Origin: Candidatus Obscuribacterales bacterium | Lineage (GTDB): Bacteria > Cyanobacteriota > Vampirovibrionia > Obscuribacterales > Obscuribacteraceae | NCBI GenBank assembly: GCA_020050835.1 | Contig: JAGVKB010000064.1 | Span: forward strand, 1 to 35,916 | Length of the DNA stretch: 35,916 bases | Reading direction: 5' to 3' | Shown here: positions 30,653 to 35,916 of the stretch, in pieces | Position numbering within the stretch: the stretch's first letter is position 1 | Layout: each line of letters starts with the position of its first letter | Translations under genes and position numbers: made by a program | Notes under the pieces: model-generated | Told to the model about the DNA's origin: nothing | What the model saw: only the letters and a program-made list of their open reading frames with translations | Database searches by the model: none

Positions 30653-31936
30653 TTACTGTGGCTTGCCTCCCTTGGTTGCAAACAGCACTCTCGATTGCTC
30701 TGTTATCTTATCGCAGGCGGAAACGAGAGCGATCAGCTCTTCCTCAGTCAAATGTTTCTTTGCAAGCGCTGCCGTCGAGCTGGCCAAGTAGTCCCTGAAT
30801 TCGTTGGCTGCTCCGCCAGTCGCTTCAACCCACGCTTCGACCAGTCTTTCGTCCTGTTCGTGCGACGAAATGGCCAGGGCCTTGCAGAGTCGGGCTCGAA
30901 AGGAGTGGTTCAGAACATCGAAGGCGAGATCGGCAGCCTTCGCTCGCCGAAAGGTGTTAGCCAGGCCGTTGATGAACTCAAGACTCGACAACCTTCGACC
31001 GGCAGCTACGGTTTTAACCGCACCGAAATGCTGAGCGGTACTCCCAAGAGCAACGGCAAGAATAAGCAGCATTTGCAGGAACAACATGCCGGCCGGTCCG
31101 CGTCCAAGGTAAACGAAGACATTGCCGGCTTGAGAATAACCATGACAGATTTCGTCGAACAGAACGTCACCATCAGTGGTGCTAAACAGGTTGACCAGGA
31201 ATTGCAGATTTGGCCACTCGCTTTCGTCGCTTAAGTGTCTATTGGCCCCCAATGCCGGCACCACGCCCAGCAAAATCTTGCCCTTGCCGTGTTCAAGTTC
31301 GGCAATCAGGCATCCGGAGCTGTCTTTGAGCAGGGCGGTGCCGCCTTCTATGCGTGTATCTGAATTCACGGTGAGGGATGGAACAAAGGCGAATGCAGGG
31401 TCCGTGCTGCTGATGGACATCCGTCTGTCGGAGACGGCGTCCGTCTCGGTGATGCGTGCGCCTACCCGGTTTACTATCTTGCGGCTGAAGGAATAACTGA
31501 AGCTGTCCAGGTACATCAGTTTATTGCCGGCAGCCACCCAGGATAGCAGTTGGTCAAGCTCGAAATCTTGCAATGATTCGCCGGGAGAGATTACAATCAG
31601 CATGCCTTTGGTGTTGCGCAGGTGCCTGTAGGGCAACTGCCAGCGCCGGCAGCTGATTCCGACTCTATGGGCTAGCTCGAAGAGACCGCTGTAGCCGCTT
31701 GGCTTGGGGTTGAAGGTGGACGTCAGCGTGGTTGACTCGGGAAGAAAGCGAGCCGATTCGTCTTCGAATTTCGTTCCGGCTGTTACCAGAGCGATGCTCA
31801 CCGCTACGAAGGCCGCCAGCTGCCACCAAATCTGGTGCTGTTTGCCAGGCGGGAGCCAGCTGCCGCCACCGAACGAAGCGCTGCCGCTCGGTTCGGAAAG
31901 CAAAGATGGGGGCGCTTCAGCCTCGGCAGCCTGCAT
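30653..31936 (-). CDS. DUF4350 domain membrane protein
   Basis: A 427-residue protein typical of MoxR operons. The first 36 residues are hydrophilic, a transmembrane helix spans about 38-54 (WWQLAAFVAVSIALVTA), and the outside domain begins with STFNPKPSGYSGLFELAHRVGISCRRW, the DUF4350 signature, and has a Rossmann/GATase-like feel (GMLIVISPGES, GKGKILLGVVPALGAN). A second transmembrane helix lies near 285-300 (LFLQMLLILAVALGS), and the last 120 residues are helical and cytoplasmic. Function is unknown; in other operons these proteins are encoded with DUF4129, MoxR and DUF58. ATG at 31936, with AAGGAG 10 nt upstream, 1 bp after the DUF4129 stop (TAG). Confidence 0.82.
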   Translation of the reverse strand: MQAAEAEAPPSLLSEPSGSASFGGGSWLPPGKQHQIWWQLAAFVAVSIALVTAGTKFEDESARFLPESTTLTSTFNPKPSGYSGLFELAHRVGISCRRWQLPYRHLRNTKGMLIVISPGESLQDFELDQLLSWVAAGNKLMYLDSFSYSFSRKIVNRVGARITETDAVSDRRMSISSTDPAFAFVPSLTVNSDTRIEGGTALLKDSSGCLIAELEHGKGKILLGVVPALGANRHLSDESEWPNLQFLVNLFSTTDGDVLFDEICHGYSQAGNVFVYLGRGPAGMLFLQMLLILAVALGSTAQHFGAVKTVAAGRRLSSLEFINGLANTFRRAKAADLAFDVLNHSFRARLCKALAISSHEQDERLVEAWVEATGGAANEFRDYLASSTAALAKKHLTEEELIALVSACDKITEQSRVLFATKGGKPQ

Positions 31937-31937
31937 C

Positions 31938-32642
31938 CTAATCTCGCTCCTTGAAGTCTGCCGGCTCTGTTCTGAGACCGGACTTTGATTCGCTTGCGCC
32001 GGTGGCGGTAGGTGTCACAAGCGCCACTTCGGACTGAAGGTCTTTCAGTGCCGTTAGGCAGAGCTTGTAATCGTTCTGGCTGGCCGGCTGGCTGCCGAAC
32101 CAGATCGCTTCAACCGGATTGACGAGGGTGCGGAAGCGTCTTTGCAGAGATGAATGTTTAGCCAGCGCATGCCAATATTCATAGTTGGTGCGGGTCGGTA
32201 CGAATTCAGAGATGCCGCGCTCATGTAGCAGTTGGAGAAATGACAAGTAAAGTGCGCGGCAAGCTTCACGCCATTTAGAGGCGGTGGCCAGTTGCTCGGC
32301 TTCCTTTTGCCAGCCGCTGGAATCGAGCACCCTGGTGATGCTCGATACATGCTTTCTTGAGCCTTCGCTCTGTTTCTTGAGCTGGCTCAGTCGAGCCCAA
32401 AGCAAGGCAAGGCAGATGACGGCGCCAGCAATTCCGGCGCCATAGAGCAACCATTGCATGACACTGCTTGCCGCGCTGGAGTCGGCTAATCCGGGCACTT
32501 TGATGTGAATTGTTCCGAAGAGATCATTGAGCCAGCGCAAGCCCTGGCCGATCAGATCTTGCATTTTGACTAAGAGCTCGGGTGGATTGTGATACCGGTA
32601 AGACCGGGCTACAACTGCTATGTCGGCGCTGATCTCTTTCAC
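31938..32642 (-). CDS. DUF4129 domain protein
   Basis: A 234-residue protein with one transmembrane helix at about 62-83 (MQWLLYGAGIAGAVICLALLWA), and a C-terminal helical DUF4129-type domain with the family pattern ACRALYLSFLQLLHERGISEF, TNYEYWHAL and AIWFGS at about 135-205. I place the start at GTG 32642, not at the upstream in-frame start at 32750. AGGA lies 7 nt before the GTG, and GTGA overlaps the stop of the preceding gene, a sign of coupled translation; the longer frame would lie inside that gene. The role is unknown, but DUF4129, DUF4350, MoxR and DUF58 are a common group in bacterial operons. Confidence 0.8.
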   Translation of the reverse strand: MKEISADIAVVARSYRYHNPPELLVKMQDLIGQGLRWLNDLFGTIHIKVPGLADSSAASSVMQWLLYGAGIAGAVICLALLWARLSQLKKQSEGSRKHVSSITRVLDSSGWQKEAEQLATASKWREACRALYLSFLQLLHERGISEFVPTRTNYEYWHALAKHSSLQRRFRTLVNPVEAIWFGSQPASQNDYKLCLTALKDLQSEVALVTPTATGASESKSGLRTEPADFKERD

Positions 32643-33574
32643 AAGGACTTCCTCTCGAGAACGTCGAGCGCTCGCCGAATATCCAAGCCTTCCTGTCTTA
32701 AGCGCAGATCGTGATAAAAGAGTCCAAAGGCCATGAATGCTACCGGCCATAGCAGCATGTTAATCAAAGATTCCCAGACGTGTGAAAGGACCATCAGGTA
32801 AAGAGGCATCTGGTAGGCGTCATACTCGACGGAGCTGTTCAGTCCATGCTGGTACATGTCAAAGGCCGATGCAGCCACCAACGGCAGCGAAAGCGGGATG
32901 GTAATGAAAGCGACAGTGGCATAGAGCAGGAGTCCAAACGCAATCGTGCGCCAGAAGTCGCCGAATGTAAGTGAAAATCCGCGATTGATGACGGTGCTAA
33001 CTCGCTGATCTTCACAGGCGAATACGGCAAATGTGATAAACGAGATAAGGACGATGAGCAAGATGCTGGCTGCAATTCCCAGCGGTGCTACCAAAATTCC
33101 GACCGAGGCCAGCAGAGTGTCGGCGGCGCTGCCTTTGGCCAATTGGGTTGCGAACACCAGCTCGACCGTCCAGACCCCCACCGCCAGAACCGATACTCCA
33201 AAAATTCCGAAGCAGAGCAAAAGGACGCGCCACTTACGCTTGCTCAACCAGATGTGCGCGGTTGCATAATTGTGATCGAATCCGGCTGCCATCCGCACCA
33301 GGGCTAGCTGCCTGACCGTCAGGATCCACTTGGCGATCATCACGACGATAATACTGACGCCTATTACGGCATATGGCAAAGGGTCGTTGCGGACGGCTGT
33401 ACTCTCCATCAATCTGGAGATATAGAACTGGATACCTAAAGCGCCTAAGGCTGCCACTATGGTCGGACCCATCAAGGTTCGAAAGAGCAAGTTGAAATGG
33501 CTGCGATAAAGACGGAAGGAGCGACCGATAAGGTCGCCCACTGATTGAGGTTTGGCGGGTGGATCGTCAAACAA
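32639..33574 (-). CDS. Multi-pass membrane protein, first gene of the MoxR operon
   Basis: A 311-residue integral membrane protein with about six hydrophobic segments: near 33-52 (LMGPTIVAALGALGIQFYIS), 68-88, 115-137 (VLLLCFGIFGVSVLAVGVW), 155-190, 212-235 (IAFGLLLYATVAFITIPLSL) and 262-285. Before the first helix is VGDLIGRSFRLYRSHFNLLFR, and the C-terminal tail ends RRALDVLERKSL. The pattern recalls glycerophosphoryl-diester-phosphodiesterase-type membrane domains found in MoxR operons, but I cannot assign the family. The TTG start has GGAG 8 nt upstream. Its TGA overlaps the DUF4129 GTG. It likely anchors the MoxR/DUF58 machine or the exported partners. Confidence 0.75.
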   Translation of the reverse strand: MFDDPPAKPQSVGDLIGRSFRLYRSHFNLLFRTLMGPTIVAALGALGIQFYISRLMESTAVRNDPLPYAVIGVSIIVVMIAKWILTVRQLALVRMAAGFDHNYATAHIWLSKRKWRVLLLCFGIFGVSVLAVGVWTVELVFATQLAKGSAADTLLASVGILVAPLGIAASILLIVLISFITFAVFACEDQRVSTVINRGFSLTFGDFWRTIAFGLLLYATVAFITIPLSLPLVAASAFDMYQHGLNSSVEYDAYQMPLYLMVLSHVWESLINMLLWPVAFMAFGLFYHDLRLRQEGLDIRRALDVLERKSL

Positions 33575-33834
33575 ATGGAAATCTCCGGCGTATCAATTTT
33601 GGAATACCCAGCTTTAACCTGCTTACATCGGAGGTCAAGAAATTATTGATTCGACCGGCAAGTGGTCGAAAGAGGGAGAGTCTTAGCCGGCGCTTCAGCC
33701 GGGCTTCGCTTTCCATGACAATTGGCTGGCCAGTTTAAGGAGAGATTTGGGCCGGCTCACAAGATAGACTTTGATAGACCGCCCGGTGCGCCGGAGCGGG
33801 CACAGCGCAGGTAAGGAGCGGGGAGCGGAAAATT

Positions 33835-34335
33835 ATGGATGCGAAAGGAAGGTTCAGTCTACCCCAGCATTTTACGGCCAGTGCGGTTGTGATCGCCAAC
33901 GACCATATCTTGCTCGTGCACCATCGGCGGATCGCCGCCTGGCTTCCACCAGGCGGGCATATCGAAGAGAAGGAGATGCCGCATGAAGCAGCGGTTCGTG
34001 AAGTCTACGAGGAAACCGGCGTCGCCGTGGAGGTTCTGTCTGAGCCTCTGCCGGAGACAGGTGATCCGGAAGCGTTCTTCCTGCCGGCTCCGCTTTGCTT
34101 CCAGGGCGTGAAGGCGGTAGAAAGAGGAGTCGAGCTCTATCATCTCGACCTCGCTTATCTTTGCCGACCGGCGAGAGGAGTTTATGCTTCCGGTTCAGAG
34201 TTGCCTGCGCTATCTTCCGGACCGGACGTCAAGGAAGCTTGCTGGGTTAAGCTCAGCGAGTTGAGCCGCTGGAATTTGGCTAAAAATGTCACAGAAATTG
34301 TGGCGACTGCAAAGACTCGCCTGGACTTTAAGTAA
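33835..34335 (+). CDS. Nudix hydrolase family protein
   Basis: A 166-residue Nudix protein. The Nudix box GX5EX7REUXEEXGU is complete: G41 HIEEK E47 MPHEAAV R55 E56 V Y E59 E60 T G62 V. Preceding strands TASAVVIANDHILLVHHRRIAAWLPPGG fit the fold. The family hydrolyses a nucleoside diphosphate linked to another moiety; the substrate is not set by visible motifs. It is about 30 residues longer than a minimal member, between the box and the C-terminus (EAFFLPAPLCFQG). ATG at 33835 is preceded by GGAG about 10 nt away. It stands alone and ends at an intrinsic terminator. Confidence 0.9.
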   Translation: MDAKGRFSLPQHFTASAVVIANDHILLVHHRRIAAWLPPGGHIEEKEMPHEAAVREVYEETGVAVEVLSEPLPETGDPEAFFLPAPLCFQGVKAVERGVELYHLDLAYLCRPARGVYASGSELPALSSGPDVKEACWVKLSELSRWNLAKNVTEIVATAKTRLDFK

Positions 34336-34383
34336 AAAGGCCAAAGGCGTATAGATTGATCACTTAAATGGGTAAAAAAGAAA

Positions 34384-34411
34384 TCGGGCAATGCCCGAGC
34401 AGGTTTTTTTT
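34384..34411 (+). terminator. Intrinsic terminator after the Nudix gene
   Basis: TCGGGC-AAT-GCCCGA forms a GC-rich 6-bp stem with a 3-nt loop at 34384-34398; eight T follow at 34404-34411 after five bases. It lies about 50 nt after the Nudix stop. The T-run is slightly displaced but the pattern fits. Confidence 0.65.
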
Positions 34412-34505
34412 GAAGTATTAGCTGCGGGTGGGGATATAAATAAGGCATACTAATTATTGAATTCGCCAATCTGCTGCCGCGGCCACAGAAAGGGACCATC
34501 TTCAC

Positions 34506-35048
34506 ATGACAAGCGCCCTGGTTCAACAATTAACGGGAGTTCGGGATCTCAAGAAGATTCTGGAGACAACAGTAAAGGAGCTCGGAGAGACTTTTCGAGC
34601 CGATGTCTGCCAGGTGATGCTCAGCAACCCGCTCGATCCCAACGTGATCGCCATCTGCGACTACCGCGCCGCTGCCGATCAAGAGAGTCCAAGTGATCTG
34701 CCGACAGTTACCTTGCCACTTTCGCTGGAAGGGAAGTCCTTCGGGCACATCCGGCTGGCTCGCACCGAAGCGGTCAGCTCCGATGAGGTCAACAATATCC
34801 GGGTCATTCTCGGCGAGATGGGAGACATCATCCGGCACGCCCAGATTAATGACATCGTGCAGCGAGACACGTTCCGAGACACCTTCCTGGTTGAGATCGG
34901 CAACGTCATGGCTTACTCGCTCGGTATCGGCGATGCGCTGTTCATGGTTGTGAACATTTTGGGCAAAGTGCTTCATGCCAGCCGTTGCATCTTTATCTGT
35001 ACAGACGATACACACGCCGGCTGGAAGTGCTACGAGTACTGGCAGTAG
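34506..35048 (+). CDS. Tandem-GAF protein, upstream part ending at in-frame TAG
   Basis: 180 residues followed by TAG. Residues about 1-115 form a first GAF domain (LKKILETTVKELGETFRADVCQVML, ICDYRAA, TLPLSLEGKSFGHIRLART). Residues from about 120 begin a second one (FLVEIGNVMAYSLGIGDALFMVVNILGKVLHASRCIFICTDD), which stops after GWKCYEYWQ, in the middle of the fold. Past the TAG at 35046-35048 the same frame stays open for 289 codons and gives the missing half of GAF2 (see the next CDS). So this is the 5' piece of a gene that was, or still is, one unit. The ATG at 34506 has no strong Shine-Dalgarno. Possible causes are nonsense mutation, sequencing error, readthrough or restart. A lone 180-residue product would have a broken GAF2. 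Confidence 0.78.
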   Translation: MTSALVQQLTGVRDLKKILETTVKELGETFRADVCQVMLSNPLDPNVIAICDYRAAADQESPSDLPTVTLPLSLEGKSFGHIRLARTEAVSSDEVNNIRVILGEMGDIIRHAQINDIVQRDTFRDTFLVEIGNVMAYSLGIGDALFMVVNILGKVLHASRCIFICTDDTHAGWKCYEYWQ

Positions 35049-35057
35049 GACAAAGTG
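35046..35057 (+). other. In-frame amber codon with overlapping restart signals
   Basis: TAG (35046-35048) interrupts the second GAF domain. AGGA (35047-35050) overlaps this stop, and an in-frame GTG follows at 35055-35057 after four bases. A ribosome that stops at the TAG would thus be placed next to a possible restart codon in the same frame. TAG ends several complete genes in this window (sufB, sufC, pyk, the first SRPBCC gene), so it is not a general sense codon here. Confidence 0.55.
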
Positions 35058-35916
35058 CAGAGTTGCCAATCCTACTGTTGGCCCACGACGGACTCGCCGG
35101 TGGTGGCCCAAACTCTTCTTTCGACCGCTCCGCTCATGGCTTATGAAGGGCAATCGAACTCGTATTCGACTCCCTTGCAAGAAGAGATGCAGTTGATCGA
35201 CGCGCGCTCCCTTCTGGGCGTCCCCTTGCGAAGCGAGCAGGGCACGCATGGATGCGTCATTCTCCAGCAATGTGACTATCGTCGAGCCTGGACGCGTGGC
35301 GAGCTCGATATGGTGCAAAACGTCGCCGACAAGGTGGCCGAAGCGATCATCAAGCTGCCAGCTGAGAAGAAAGCGCGCGAGCCGATTATGCAGCTGCACC
35401 AGCGAACGGTCAGCATACCGGCAGGCGAACAAGAGAAGCAAAGCATTCAGTCCGTCCGTCGAGCGCTGAAAGGGGCGCTCGGCCAACAATCAATTCCGGT
35501 GGCGCAAAAGACATCGATGCCTCCGCCTCCGCCTCCGCCCAAGCCGGTTACCGCTCCGCCACTGCCGGTTATTCAGCCTCCACCCGAAGCAGCGCAGATG
35601 ATGCCGCCGCCGCCACCGGGTGCCGTCGGGCATGCACCGCAGGTGGTGCTTGATGGCGGTGATTTGACTGCCGCTCCGCCTGCCGCTCCGCCTGCACCAC
35701 ATGCAGTGCCGAGCGGAAGCAGCGAAAACTTCTCTCCGCCTGGTGCGGAGCCGCATCCGGCCGCTGCGGGCAAGGGCCTTGGCGGTATCCTCGGCGGAAT
35801 CAAGCAGGGTTCGGGTGCCACGACGATGGCGTCCCTGGATTTTGGCGCCCCGAGCGCGCCGGAAATGCCACCGCCGGTGCTGTCGCCCGTGCCGCCAGCT
35901 GACGCCTGGAGCGAGC
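35055..35916 (+). CDS. Tandem-GAF protein, downstream part, 3' truncated by window edge
   Basis: Continues in the same frame as the upstream CDS and is open to the last base. The first part is the C-terminal half of a GAF domain: WPTTDSPVVAQTLLS, then DARSLLGVPLRSEQGTHGCVILQQCD, and WTRGELDMVQNVADKVAEAI, the standard closing strand pair and helix. Residues from about 35518 onward are Pro-rich (MPPPPPPPKP, PPPEAAQMMPPPPPG), then Gly/Ala/Pro-rich to the end. GTG at 35055, with AGGA four bases upstream, is the first start-like codon after the TAG; ATGs downstream at 35133-35160 would cut into the GAF core. By domain logic it is the second half of the preceding gene. The frame's end, and thus any output domain, is outside the window. 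Confidence 0.7.
   Translation, partial: MQSCQSYCWPTTDSPVVAQTLLSTAPLMAYEGQSNSYSTPLQEEMQLIDARSLLGVPLRSEQGTHGCVILQQCDYRRAWTRGELDMVQNVADKVAEAIIKLPAEKKAREPIMQLHQRTVSIPAGEQEKQSIQSVRRALKGALGQQSIPVAQKTSMPPPPPPPKPVTAPPLPVIQPPPEAAQMMPPPPPGAVGHAPQVVLDGGDLTAAPPAAPPAPHAVPSGSSENFSPPGAEPHPAAAGKGLGGILGGIKQGSGATTMASLDFGAPSAPEMPPPVLSPVPPADAWSE

Noticed and set aside
32643-32750. N-terminal extension of the DUF4129 protein to 32750
   Set aside because: It would lie wholly within the upstream membrane protein gene; the GTG at 32642 has an RBS and a GTGA overlap.
34530-35489. A 319-codon open frame on the minus strand opposite the tandem-GAF gene
   Set aside because: The plus strand gives clear GAF domains on both sides of the TAG; the antisense product is His/Asp/Leu-rich without recognisable domain, as expected from the complement of a GC-rich coding frame.

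Overview
The window carries a moderately GC-rich bacterial chromosome segment with densely packed genes, many TTG/GTG starts and no rRNA, tRNA, transposase, phage gene or CRISPR array that I can see. The organism is very likely a diderm: it has a KDO-8-phosphate synthase (kdsA, LPS core sugar), a TonB C-terminal-domain protein, many exported proteins with N-terminal signal peptides, and an ECF sigma / anti-sigma / CpxP-like envelope-stress cassette. A SufR-type repressor divergent from a suf operon is typical of the Cyanobacteriota. Together with the lack of any photosynthesis gene here, this makes a non-photosynthetic Cyanobacteriota relative (Vampirovibrionia/Obscuribacterales type) my best guess. 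That placement is inference from gene content only.

Layout. 1-2489 (+): the tail of a TonB-C-domain protein and an RNase II-family (RNB) exoribonuclease. 2521-3447 (-): a nucleoside hydrolase. 3625-9683 (-): a complete iron-sulfur assembly operon read sufC-sufB-sufD-Rieske ferredoxin-sufS-sufU-sufT, with the repressor gene sufR divergent at 9945 (+). 10632-12077 (-): pyruvate kinase. 12305-13853 (+): two tandem exported SRPBCC/START-like paralogues. 13921-15588 (-): a GH57 glucan branching-type enzyme. 15842-17337: a small putative winged-helix protein, a DUF167 protein and kdsA; the last two are head to head and share their start base. 17365-19785 (+): a large exported protein joining a LolA-like region, two retropepsin-like aspartyl protease domains and TPRs.

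19833-22968: an exported HCX5R phosphatase (-) faces an ECF sigma factor, zinc-finger anti-sigma factor and CpxP/Spy-like protein (+). Their shared intergenic region holds an 11-bp perfect inverted repeat and a sigma-E-like promoter motif. 22989-26060: an exported TPR protein with a Lys/Pro repeat tract, a PxpA/LamB-YcsF protein and an HExxH protein. 26584-28383 (+): a GAF-PAS-GAF-LuxR regulator behind a 523-bp non-coding stretch. 33574-28396 (-): a five-gene MoxR operon (multi-pass membrane protein, DUF4129, DUF4350, MoxR AAA+ ATPase, DUF58). 33835-34335 (+): a Nudix hydrolase with a terminator. 34506-35916 (+): a tandem-GAF protein with a proline-rich tail, interrupted by an in-frame TAG and running off the window.

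The observations I consider most worth following are the in-frame amber codon splitting the second GAF domain with a potential restart site on top of it (35046-35057), the LolA-like/double-aspartyl-protease/TPR fusion, the structured divergent control region between the exported phosphatase and the ECF operon, and a SufR lacking one of its usual cluster cysteines.
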